Shown here: piece after piece, positions 44,063-52,176 of the stretch
How positions within the stretch are numbered: position 1 is the first letter of the stretch
How the letters are laid out: the number at the start of each line of letters is the position of its first letter
Origin: an uncultured Poribacteria bacterium
GTDB lineage: Bacteria > Poribacteria > WGA-4E > WGA-3G
Assembly: GCA_951828515.1 (NCBI GenBank)
Contig: OX639992.1
Location: forward strand, 2,272,217 to 2,336,216
Direction of reading: 5' to 3'
DNA: 64,000 nt
The notes under the pieces: generated by a model
What the model saw: only the letters and a program-made list of their open reading frames with translations
Told to the model about the DNA's origin: nothing
Databases searched by the model: none
Program-made: the position numbers and the translations under genes

Positions 44063-45093
44063 ACCTTATTGAGAATAGTATCGCCGAAAAGGTGTTTCCC
44101 GGTGCTGTCGCCTGTATCCTTACTGATAAAGAGGTACTTTACCACGAAGCGTTTGGTCACCGATGTGTGAAACCGAAAAGGCTACCGATGCTGCACACGA
44201 CGGTATTCGATTTAGCATCGCTGACGAAACCGATCGTCGTAGGAACACTTTGCATGCAACTCGTTGAGAGAGGCAAACTCTCTTTGGATTCCGCCATAGA
44301 GAAATACCTATCGGAGTTTCGACAGACAGGAGTGACGCTTAAACATCTGCTAACACATACCTCAGGACTGCCTGCCTGGTTACCTGTCTACCTGCGGGCA
44401 CCATCACAAGAGGATGTAATTTCCTACCTTGGAGGGGTACCACTGGAATCTCAACCGGGGAAAAAAGCCGTGTATAGTTGCTTAGGGTATATCGTGTTAG
44501 GAGCACTCCTTGAAAGCGTAACAGCACAATCGCTGGATAAATTGGCACACGATCAGATTTTCGCGCCGCTCGGTATGGAACGGACGCGGTTCAACCCACC
44601 ACAAGCATGGCGTGAGCAGTGTGCAGCCACCGAGGACTCCAACAGTTTTGAACGCCGGATGGTGAACTACGAACGCTACGATTGGCGAGAAGGTGTGATC
44701 GTCGGGCAGGTCCACGATGAGAACGCGCATTTCCTCGGCGGCGTTTCTGGCAATGCAGGACTCTTCTCTACATCAACAGATCTCGGTAACTTCTGCCGAA
44801 CGCTGATGCACAACGGTGGCGAACTGTTACGTCCGGAGAGCCTCTGTACGATGCAACACGTCGCTTCAGCAGAAGGGGAACGCCGGGGCATTGGTTGGGC
44901 TGTGACAGATGATGGCTGTCTTTACCACACCGGATTCACTGGCACTTCAATACGAATCTGTTTAAAAAGAAAACTTGCAGCGATTCTGTTGACAAATCGG
45001 GTGCATCCCAATGCCGATCGGCGGGGTATTATCGAATTCCGAAAAATCTTTCACTCGATAGCCTTCAGTAGTCAGCCGTCGGCAGTCGGCTAA
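44014..45093 (+). CDS. Beta-lactamase-family serine hydrolase
   Basis: 359 aa as drawn. Class C beta-lactamase/esterase fold: SLTK (Ser-x-x-Lys, near residue 69) in DLASLTKPIV, LTHTSGLPAW, YSCLGYIVLG where the usual Tyr-x-Asn reads Tyr-Ser-Cys, and HTGFTG (His-x-Gly). Beside a muramidase gene, a muropeptide or ester substrate is likely. The start is uncertain: ATG 44014 lies in repeat A6 and lacks a ribosome site. The 3' end runs into a heptamer tract, giving the tail SSQPSAVG. Confidence 0.75.
   Translation: MSSSTPTSFDRKVNLKNLIENSIAEKVFPGAVACILTDKEVLYHEAFGHRCVKPKRLPMLHTTVFDLASLTKPIVVGTLCMQLVERGKLSLDSAIEKYLSEFRQTGVTLKHLLTHTSGLPAWLPVYLRAPSQEDVISYLGGVPLESQPGKKAVYSCLGYIVLGALLESVTAQSLDKLAHDQIFAPLGMERTRFNPPQAWREQCAATEDSNSFERRMVNYERYDWREGVIVGQVHDENAHFLGGVSGNAGLFSTSTDLGNFCRTLMHNGGELLRPESLCTMQHVASAEGERRGIGWAVTDDGCLYHTGFTGTSIRICLKRKLAAILLTNRVHPNADRRGIIEFRKIFHSIAFSSQPSAVG
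45064..45092 (+). repeat. Heptanucleotide repeat forming the end of the serine hydrolase gene
   Basis: AGTCAGCCGTCGGCAGTCGG encodes the last residues SQPSAVG and the stop, so the natural C-terminus was probably replaced. Confidence 0.6.
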
Positions 45094-45160
45094 AAGACTG
45101 GAATGGGAAGGGGAAAAGAGGGAAAAGAGGGTATCCATCCTGCCATCCCAACACTAAAAA

Positions 45161-46360
45161 ATGTTTTCCACAGCACAACAGCAAAAAGTTAAATTAGGAT
45201 TGAACGTTCTGCTCACAGAGAAACGCGACTGGATTCAAGGGAAATCAATCGGTCTGATTACAAACCACACGGGCGTTGATGCCACTCTACGGAGCAATTA
45301 CCAACTCTTAGCGGAGATGCCATCCTGTCGACTTTCTGCGATCTTTTCTCCAGAGCACGGGTTCTGGGGCGCGGTCCAAGACGGTATCACTGTCAATAAT
45401 CTTGATGTCTCGGACGAAAACTTATCGCAGTCGCATCTCGCAAGCGTCCCGGTTTATAGCCTATACGGACAATCGGTCCGTCCGACAGCGAACCAACTTG
45501 AAGGCATTGATTTGCTCATCTACGATATGCAAGATGTCGGCGCGCGTTACTATACTTATATTTCGACGCTCCTGCATGCAATGGAAGCCGCCAGTGACCA
45601 TAGCATCGAGTTCGTCGTCGCAGATCGACCGAATCCGATTACTGGCAATGCCGTGGAGGGACCGATATTGGTGCGTGGGTGTGAATCGTTCGTCGGTATA
45701 CATACGATGCCCATCCGTTATGGATTAACAATCGGTGAATTGGCAACATTGTTGAAGGTAGAGTGTGTGCCAGCGTGCCGTTTAAAGGTTGCATGGATGC
45801 ACGGATACGAACGCGGAATGTGGTACGATGAGACTGGTTTGCAGTGGGTGCCACCGTCCCCCAATATGCCGACACTCACAACCGCAGTCCTTTATCCCGG
45901 CTTATGTTTATTCGAAGGCACAAATATGAGCGAGGGTAGAGGAACGACGAAGCCTTTTGAATACATCGGCGCGCCTTGGTGCAACGGTGAAAGATGGGCT
46001 AAAACACTAAATGCATTGGGTCTACCCGGTGTTCTGTTCCGCCCAGTCGTTTTTACACCTGCCCCAGTCGCTGAAAGCACAAAGCACGCGAAACAGACAT
46101 GTGGTGGCGTTGCAATTCACATTACCGATAGAGGACACTTCCTTCCGGTAGAAACAGTTATCCACATGTTATCCACTTTAAGCACTGAATACAGAGACGA
46201 TTTTGCGTTCCGACCCACACACTTTGATCGATTAGCAGGAAACAACTGGCTCCGAGATGCATTGTTAAATGGAGAGTCGTTAGACGAGATCCAGGCACGG
46301 TGGACTGAAGAACTTCAGGTATGGTGTGAAAATACAACGCAGTATCACACCTATACTTAG
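45161..46360 (+). CDS. namZ: NamZ-like exo-beta-N-acetylmuramidase (DUF1343)
   Basis: 399 aa, usual DUF1343 length. Signature segments: GKSIGLITNHTGVD near the start, AIFSPEHGFWG, SLYGQSVRPTANQLEGIDLLIYDMQDVGARYYTYISTL, FVVADRPNPITGNAVEGPIL, FVGIHTMPIRYGLTIGEL, and LCLFEGTNMSEGRGTTKPFEYIGAPW. Characterised DUF1343 members remove non-reducing MurNAc from peptidoglycan chains. No signal peptide is visible, which suggests cytoplasmic recycling. It lies between the serine hydrolase and AnmK on the same strand. Confidence 0.85.
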   Translation: MFSTAQQQKVKLGLNVLLTEKRDWIQGKSIGLITNHTGVDATLRSNYQLLAEMPSCRLSAIFSPEHGFWGAVQDGITVNNLDVSDENLSQSHLASVPVYSLYGQSVRPTANQLEGIDLLIYDMQDVGARYYTYISTLLHAMEAASDHSIEFVVADRPNPITGNAVEGPILVRGCESFVGIHTMPIRYGLTIGELATLLKVECVPACRLKVAWMHGYERGMWYDETGLQWVPPSPNMPTLTTAVLYPGLCLFEGTNMSEGRGTTKPFEYIGAPWCNGERWAKTLNALGLPGVLFRPVVFTPAPVAESTKHAKQTCGGVAIHITDRGHFLPVETVIHMLSTLSTEYRDDFAFRPTHFDRLAGNNWLRDALLNGESLDEIQARWTEELQVWCENTTQYHTYT

Positions 46361-46521
46361 AAAAACGGAACTCGGTAGTCCGTAATGAAATTAGGTTCTC
46401 CTTAAATGGCATAATTTTGCTTCGCAGCGAGAATGCTTTACATTTGGAGGGCGGATTTACGGAACGCTCGTGAAAGTCGAAATTCACGGTGTTCCTCCGC
46501 AAGGTAAGATTAAAAAATTTT
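46360..46521 (+). repeat. Structured leader repeat, copy A7, interrupted by another hairpin repeat
   Basis: CCGTAATG...GGAGGGCGGATTTACGG, then GGAAC/GTTCC, apical GTGAA-AGTCGAAA-TTCAC, tail CCGCAAGGTAAGATTAAAAA, and ATG at 46522. Between CCGTAATG and GGAGGGCGG, where other copies have 4 nt, about 60 nt containing a TTAAATGGCATAATTT family C remnant is inserted. Confidence 0.75.
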
Positions 46522-47708
46522 ATGAACTTCTCAAAAAAAATAAGAAATATGTGATCGGTCTGATGTCTGGCACCTCTGTCGATGGTATTGATGCAGCCGT
46601 TGTTGAAATTACGGGGCATAGTTTAGAAACGACAGTAGACTTGATCGCTTTTGAGACGTTTCCCTTTCCACCCGATGTGCCACAACGTATCCTCGCCCTC
46701 TGCCAACCCGATACGAGCCGCGTCGACGACATCTGTGAGATGAATTTTTACATTGGACATCTTTTCGCGGAGGCTGTCAAACATATCCTACAAGAAAATG
46801 GAATACACGCCAGCGACATTGACCTCATCGGCTCACACGGTCAGACGATTCACCACCTCCCTGGAGACCCAAACACCGATTGTAAGGATTCCCGCTATCC
46901 ATCAACATTGCAGATTGGCGAGCCTGCGGTCATCGCACACGAAACCGGTATTCCCACTATCGCTGACTTTCGGGTGGCAGATATGGCAGCAGGCGGTCAG
47001 GGCGCGCCGTTAGTATCATATCCAGACTATTTGCTGTTCCATGACAGCCTTAAAACAGTAGGACTCCTGAACATCGGGGGGATCGCGAACCTTACAGTGC
47101 TCCCCGCAAACGGATCGTTCGATTCGGTTTCCGCAGCAGACACAGGACCGGGAAATATGTGTGTTGACGCAGTCGTGAGCGAGATAACGGATGGAAAAGA
47201 ACGTTATGACAAAGCTGGACAACGCGCCGCGCAGGGGACCCCTTACCAACCTCTCATTGACGAATGGTTAAAGCATCCCTTTTTCCAAATGACACCCCCG
47301 AAGACGACAGGACGCGAGATGTTCGGACACACCTTCGCAATGGAATGTTTGGCGGCATGCCGTAAACACAGTCTCGTGGATAACGACTGTATTGCCACTT
47401 TGACCGAATTGACAGTCCAGACGGTTGCCCTTTACATTTCGCAATTTGTGGCGGAACAGAACCCAATAGATATACTCTATGTGAGCGGCGGTGGGGTACA
47501 CAATCAAACAATAATGCAAGGGCTTAACGAAGCATTAGTAGATACAGCCGTTGAACCCGTGGATAACTCAGGCATCTCAGCGGATGCTAAGGAGTCGATA
47601 GCATTCGCAATCCTCGCGAATGAATCCCTTCACGGACAGACTGGAAACCTGCCTTCCGCGACAGGCGCGTCTGTGCGGAAAATTCTTGGTAAGTTCGTAT
47701 GTCCATGA
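46470..47708 (+). CDS. anmK: Anhydro-N-acetylmuramic acid kinase
   Basis: Hexokinase-like fold: VIGLMSGTSVDGIDAAVVE (phosphate loop), IGSHGQTIHHLPG, ADFRVADMAAGGQGAPLVSYPDYLLF (catalytic Asp), LNIGGIANLTVLP, DTGPGNMCVD, YVSGGGVHNQTIMQGL. It phosphorylates and opens 1,6-anhydroMurNAc to MurNAc-6-P. The drawn start is a GTG within repeat A7. A better one is ATG 46522, directly after the repeat, but that frame shifts at a run of eight A (46533-46540): one more A would give MNFSKKNKKYVIGLMSG. Slippage or an indel is implied. Confidence 0.85.
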   Translation: MKVEIHGVPPQGKIKKFYELLKKNKKYVIGLMSGTSVDGIDAAVVEITGHSLETTVDLIAFETFPFPPDVPQRILALCQPDTSRVDDICEMNFYIGHLFAEAVKHILQENGIHASDIDLIGSHGQTIHHLPGDPNTDCKDSRYPSTLQIGEPAVIAHETGIPTIADFRVADMAAGGQGAPLVSYPDYLLFHDSLKTVGLLNIGGIANLTVLPANGSFDSVSAADTGPGNMCVDAVVSEITDGKERYDKAGQRAAQGTPYQPLIDEWLKHPFFQMTPPKTTGREMFGHTFAMECLAACRKHSLVDNDCIATLTELTVQTVALYISQFVAEQNPIDILYVSGGGVHNQTIMQGLNEALVDTAVEPVDNSGISADAKESIAFAILANESLHGQTGNLPSATGASVRKILGKFVCP

Positions 47709-47808
47709 TTTAAGAGCCTATAGCCGTCGCCAATCAACCTTAGAAAACTTTACAGACTTTACAACTTTTTCCTCCTTTTGTCCATTTCGTAACTCTTTTG
47801 CGGAATTA

Positions 47809-47838
47809 TGCACCCGTTTCACGCCTAAATAGCGTCAC
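47809..47838 (+). promoter_or_regulatory. Proposed autoregulatory ECF promoter of the sigma-WD40 gene
   Basis: TGCACCC (47809-47815), 17-nt spacer, CGTCAC (47833-47838). Transcription would begin at about 47845, which supports ATG 47887 rather than 47848 as the translation start. Confidence 0.6.
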
Positions 47839-47886
47839 CAGATATAAATGCCTAATGATGAAACCCTCTCTTCTTGGAGGCAACTC

Positions 47887-50800
47887 ATGAAAAACGACGA
47901 TATTCAACTCATCCAACGCGCCCTGGCAGGCGACGATGATGCCTTCTCCGCTCTTGTGAGAAAATACCAAAAGCAGGTTCACGCACTCGCGTGGCGGAAG
48001 ATCGGGGACTTCCACATCGCAGAGGAGATTACGCAGGACACGTTCCTGAATGCATACAAGAGACTCGCAACACTGAAGAAACCGCAGCGGTTTGCAAGTT
48101 GGCTTTATGTGATCGCCGCAAACCGATGCAGTTCGTGGCTCCGCAAAAAACGGTTGTGGACGCAGTCACTGGAGCAATTGGAGGAAACGGACAACGAACA
48201 GGTACAAAAAGCAACGTATTCTGGGTATGTCATTGAGGAAAACGAGCGCACAGCCGTAGATGCCCAACGTGATGTGGTCAAAAAATTGCTCGCGAAACTC
48301 CAAGAGAGTGAACGCACGGTTATCACGCTCCACTATTTCGGTGAGATGTCGTGTACAGAGATTGGCGCGTTTTTAGGCGTATCCGCAAACACGATCAAGA
48401 GTCGGCTTCGTCGCGCACAGCAGCGTTTAAAGAAGGAGGAACCGATGATAAGAGAGGCTTTAGAGAACTTCAAAATCACACCGAACCTCACGGAGAATAT
48501 CATGCTGGAAATCGCTCGCATTAAACCTGTTGCACCGTCCAGCGGTAAACCTCTCATACCATGGGCAATTGCAACTTCCACAATAGCAGTGGTCTTGCTA
48601 ATGTTAGGCATTGGAAACCATCAATACTTAGGACGTTTCCAAAAGCCATACAATTTCGATGCGACTTCAGAGATGACGATTGAGCTCATTGAGGCACCGA
48701 TTGTGCTGAATCTCGCGTCCAAAACGGATAAGCGAACACAACTTGGAAATCCAAACGCGCCCAATAAGAGCAGGACACCCGAACGGAAACCTAATGATAC
48801 CCCAGCTTTATATGCCGAAGCACAAACGGATGCAACCCTCGAAGATTATGCAAAATGGGAACTACCAAAAGAGGCAAAGGCGCGTCTGGGAAAGGGCGGA
48901 ATCAATGTGCTTCAATTCTCACCTGACGGCACTCAGATCGCAGTGGGCAGTAATATTGGGGTGTGGCTTTATGATGTGGAGACAGGCAAAGAAATATCAC
49001 TGTTTGCAGGAATGTGCCAAGCACTTGCATTTTCACCCGATGGACGTTACCTTGCCAACGGCGGCGGAAGGTACACAACGGACGAAATTCAAGTGTGGGA
49101 TACAACTACTGGGCACAAAGTGCCACTCGTTGATGCCCCTACTTCTGCCGCAGCATTGCAGTTTTCCTCAGATAGCAAAAGGCTAATTAGTTTGAGTAGT
49201 TTACATTTACAGAAGACAATTAGCAGATTAAATATTGAAACTGGAAAGGTAGATGTGACGACGCTCAAAGCAGGAAACAGGGTTATTTCTGGCGTTTACG
49301 CGTTCACATTTGACAAGATCGCAATTGGAGGTTGGGGCGGAAAGATTCAGTTGTGGGACATAATGACCGGCAAAAAGTTATTCACCCTCGGAGGGCATGC
49401 AGATTTACCTACCCAACCATTTCCTTCACGCCTGCCTTCTTCACCTCTACAGTATCAGAAACAAGTCTTAGTGTTGGCATTTTCACCTGATGGTACAATG
49501 CTCGCAAGTGGAGGTAAGGATAATACAGTCCGATTATGGAATAGTGCCAGTGATAGCGAACCAACTGTGCTTCAAAAACATACAGGTTGGACAAACGTGT
49601 TAGCATTCTCTCCTGACGGAAAGGTACTTGCCAGTGGGAGTACCGATAAGACGGTCCTGTTGTGGGATACCACCACTGCCGAACTGCTCGCTACCCTTTC
49701 AGGTCATATCAATGGTATTACTGCTTTCGCATTTTCACCCGATGGCTCAATGCTCGCAAGTGGAAGTACGGACGGCACGATCCGGTTCTGGAATATCAAG
49801 ACGGGAGATGTCCTCGCTCCTCGTATCACCGGACATACGGAGTGGGTAAAAGGAGTGACTTTCTCCAAAGATAGTTCCACACTTGTCAGTGTGGAGTTCA
49901 ATGGAAGCATCAATTTTTGGGATGTGAAGACATCACAAAGAACCGATCGCCAAAGTGCTGGACACCGAGATTGGTTAGCGACTTTAGCGTTTTCACCGGA
50001 TAGAACACAGCTCGCAAGCGTTGGCGCGGAAAGTAACATGGTCGTAGGATTCGGTCGCGTGATAAAGCCTGATCCTTTAATTCGTTTGATTGATGTAAGC
50101 ACCGGACGCGAGATGGCAACATTGAAGGATAAGCCCGGGGTCTCAAATCTGGTATTTTCGCCTGATGGCAAAACAGTAGCCTTCAGCAATCACGGTGAAA
50201 TTCGTTTGTGGAGTACAGAGGCAGGGACTGTTCTTAATACATCGCCCTCGGATCCGAAGAACAATTTGCCTGAGAGGTTGGAGCCTGAAATCAGTGCCTT
50301 GGTATTCTCACCCGATGGCAAGAAATTAGTCAGTGGAACCATGGACGGAAATATTCAGATGTGGGACACTGAGACTGGAATTGGCTTAGTTTCTCTCACA
50401 GAGCAAGATCCAGACAATGTAAAGTATGGGGTGAAAGAAGCCGCAGATGCGGATCCTGACGCAACCGTAGTGACAACCACGTCTGCTGACGCAACCGTGG
50501 TAAGAACCGCAACGTATCGGGAACCTATCACAGTGTTGGCATTCTCTCTAAATGGCAAACGACTTGCCGCGGGAAGTCAGAAGCAGATTCGGTTGTGGAA
50601 CATGGGAACCGGAAATTGGGGAAAAGGCATCACTTCAATTGGTGGGCATAAAAACGGCAGGGAAGTTTTTCACGGTTCTGAGGCACTGGTGTTTTCGCCA
50701 GATAATACGACGCTTATTAATGGCGATGGAAACGGCAGACTCCAGCTGTGGGACATAGCAACAGGAGATGAACTGACCACTTTCGATGGACACACAGGAC

Positions 50801-50922
50801 AAGTAGAAACGTTACAATTTTCGCCTGACGGCAACACACTCGTCAGTGCAGCACAAGACGGCACAATTCTCTTATGGGACTGGAGCGAAATCCTCAACGG
50901 TTTGCCTGTGATAAATGAATAA
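47887..50922 (+). CDS. Membrane-tethered ECF sigma factor with 14-blade WD40 domain
   Basis: 1011 aa from ATG 47887 (TTGGAGG 6 nt upstream; the frame is open from 47848). Residues 1-90: sigma region 2 (FSALVRKYQKQVHALAW, EITQDTFLNAYKRL, RFASWLYVIAANR). About 130-185: region 4 (TLHYFGEMSCTEIGAFLGVSANTIKSRLRRAQQRL). Residues 223-243: one hydrophobic helix (LIPWAIATSTIAVVLLMLGIG). From about 335 to the end are fourteen WD40-type units (VLAFSPDGxxLASGSxDxTxxLWD), enough for two seven-blade propellers, placed outside the inner membrane if the helix spans it. A covalently linked sensor-sigma protein; no anti-sigma gene is adjacent. Confidence 0.85.
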   Translation: MKNDDIQLIQRALAGDDDAFSALVRKYQKQVHALAWRKIGDFHIAEEITQDTFLNAYKRLATLKKPQRFASWLYVIAANRCSSWLRKKRLWTQSLEQLEETDNEQVQKATYSGYVIEENERTAVDAQRDVVKKLLAKLQESERTVITLHYFGEMSCTEIGAFLGVSANTIKSRLRRAQQRLKKEEPMIREALENFKITPNLTENIMLEIARIKPVAPSSGKPLIPWAIATSTIAVVLLMLGIGNHQYLGRFQKPYNFDATSEMTIELIEAPIVLNLASKTDKRTQLGNPNAPNKSRTPERKPNDTPALYAEAQTDATLEDYAKWELPKEAKARLGKGGINVLQFSPDGTQIAVGSNIGVWLYDVETGKEISLFAGMCQALAFSPDGRYLANGGGRYTTDEIQVWDTTTGHKVPLVDAPTSAAALQFSSDSKRLISLSSLHLQKTISRLNIETGKVDVTTLKAGNRVISGVYAFTFDKIAIGGWGGKIQLWDIMTGKKLFTLGGHADLPTQPFPSRLPSSPLQYQKQVLVLAFSPDGTMLASGGKDNTVRLWNSASDSEPTVLQKHTGWTNVLAFSPDGKVLASGSTDKTVLLWDTTTAELLATLSGHINGITAFAFSPDGSMLASGSTDGTIRFWNIKTGDVLAPRITGHTEWVKGVTFSKDSSTLVSVEFNGSINFWDVKTSQRTDRQSAGHRDWLATLAFSPDRTQLASVGAESNMVVGFGRVIKPDPLIRLIDVSTGREMATLKDKPGVSNLVFSPDGKTVAFSNHGEIRLWSTEAGTVLNTSPSDPKNNLPERLEPEISALVFSPDGKKLVSGTMDGNIQMWDTETGIGLVSLTEQDPDNVKYGVKEAADADPDATVVTTTSADATVVRTATYREPITVLAFSLNGKRLAAGSQKQIRLWNMGTGNWGKGITSIGGHKNGREVFHGSEALVFSPDNTTLINGDGNGRLQLWDIATGDELTTFDGHTGQVETLQFSPDGNTLVSAAQDGTILLWDWSEILNGLPVINE

Positions 50923-50975
50923 TAACATTCATCTGCTACCGATTGCTAAACCAACGAAACGGAAACCATCCTCGA

Positions 50976-51001
50976 CCGCCGATTGCTGATAGCTGACTGC
51001 C
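50976..51001. repeat. Heptanucleotide repeat tract
   Basis: GATTGCTGATAGCTGACTGC, units GCTGATA, GCTGACT, GCCACTT, directly at the stop of the PorV-like gene. Confidence 0.55.
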
Positions 51002-51003
51002 AC

Positions 51004-52074
51004 TTAAAACCGAATCCTGAGGGATATACGATGGCTTCCGCCTAACGCTGGATGGTTCCCAAATGCGTAATCTAATCCTGCTCCTGCTCCTGTGACGAAC
51101 CGGAGGTTCAATCCAACCCCCGCTGTCAAGTGGCGCACACTCTCAAGACTCCCGCTACGCTCCGCCATTCCAATCCGTAAGGCAAGCAGGTCAAAGAGCG
51201 TCCACTCGGCACCCGCATGTAACTCAACGGGACTTCCCTGTGGTGCTTCTACATCAGATTTAGCTCCTGAGCCACCCCGATTTTGGACGTAGGTATCCAG
51301 TGCGAGGATGAGTGTGCTTCGGAAGATAGGAAGCGAGTGTACGGTGGCAACACCGATTTTCAGATGTGGTAGTATCGTTTCAGTGTGAGACGTAAGATCC
51401 GCCGATGGAGGTGGTGTATTCCAATAGAGTTTTGTCGTAAAGATATCGCTCGCCTGCAACCCGAGTATGAGTTGATGGGACTTTTCTGGGTTTGTCATTG
51501 CGACAAGACCCATGTCGGCACCGCCGCCGATGGCATTCGTGCTTCGATATCCACTCATATAAAGGAGTTTGAGCGTTCCACCCAGCTGTAAATGAATACC
51601 ACGAAAAGTTGGCAGTCTCCAGCCCTGAGAGAAGAGAAAAGCGTTATCGGTATTGTTAAAAGACCCAACTACCTCTGGACGGTTTGTAGGCCCGACAGGA
51701 CGGCTGACCACGGGTAGACTGGTTATAGGAATATCGTCAACACCGACGCGGAGCCAACTGACACCGATTGCGCCTCGCTTCTTCAATGGATGGATGTAGC
51801 TAACAAAATCGTAAGCGTCCTCCCCATTGAGCGTAGAGTGCATGAAGCTGACTTCATATCGAGTGAGCTGTCCCAATCCAGCAGGATTCCAATACGGTGC
51901 ATAAGCATTGTCGCTCAGAGCGGTCCCCGCACCACCCATAGCAAGTGCACGGGCTCCAACCCCAAGTGTTAGAAAATCAGCAGTGTATCTCGCATCAACA
52001 GATTGGAACGTGCCCACACAGAGCATAATTACAGTCACAATGAAGCAGAACTTACTTTTTTTAGGATATTTCAT
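51004..52074 (-). CDS. PorV/PorQ-family outer membrane protein
   Basis: 356 aa. Signal peptide about 1-28. The mature start YTADFLTLGVGARALAMGGAGTALSDNAYAPYWNPAGLG is the hallmark of the PorV/PorQ (UPF0164) family, followed by alternating strands of a 14-stranded OmpL/FadL-like barrel and a C-terminal aromatic-x-Phe strand ending SLRIRF. In type IX secretion PorV shuttles cargo to the PorU sortase. It lies 102 nt downstream of a PorU-like gene on the same strand. Confidence 0.85.
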   Translation of the reverse strand: MKYPKKSKFCFIVTVIMLCVGTFQSVDARYTADFLTLGVGARALAMGGAGTALSDNAYAPYWNPAGLGQLTRYEVSFMHSTLNGEDAYDFVSYIHPLKKRGAIGVSWLRVGVDDIPITSLPVVSRPVGPTNRPEVVGSFNNTDNAFLFSQGWRLPTFRGIHLQLGGTLKLLYMSGYRSTNAIGGGADMGLVAMTNPEKSHQLILGLQASDIFTTKLYWNTPPPSADLTSHTETILPHLKIGVATVHSLPIFRSTLILALDTYVQNRGGSGAKSDVEAPQGSPVELHAGAEWTLFDLLALRIGMAERSGSLESVRHLTAGVGLNLRFVTGAGAGLDYAFGNHPALGGSHRISLRIRF

Positions 52075-52080
52075 TTTTTA

Positions 52081-52176
52081 GGTTATCGGTTATCAGCTAT
52101 TGGCTGTCAGTAAAGAGGTTATACGCATGTGGCTACCTCTTGTAACTGATGGCTGACTGACGACTGCTGATTGCTA
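52081..52176. repeat. Heptanucleotide repeat tracts between PorU-like and PorV-like genes
   Basis: Two blocks, GGTTATCGGTTATCAGCTAT... (52081-52115) and ACTGATGGCTGACTGACGAC... (52142-52176), fill nearly the whole spacer. Confidence 0.6.

Noticed and set aside
48743-49186. 147-codon frame inside the sigma-WD40 gene
   Set aside because: It overlaps WD40 repeats in another frame; no independent start signals.
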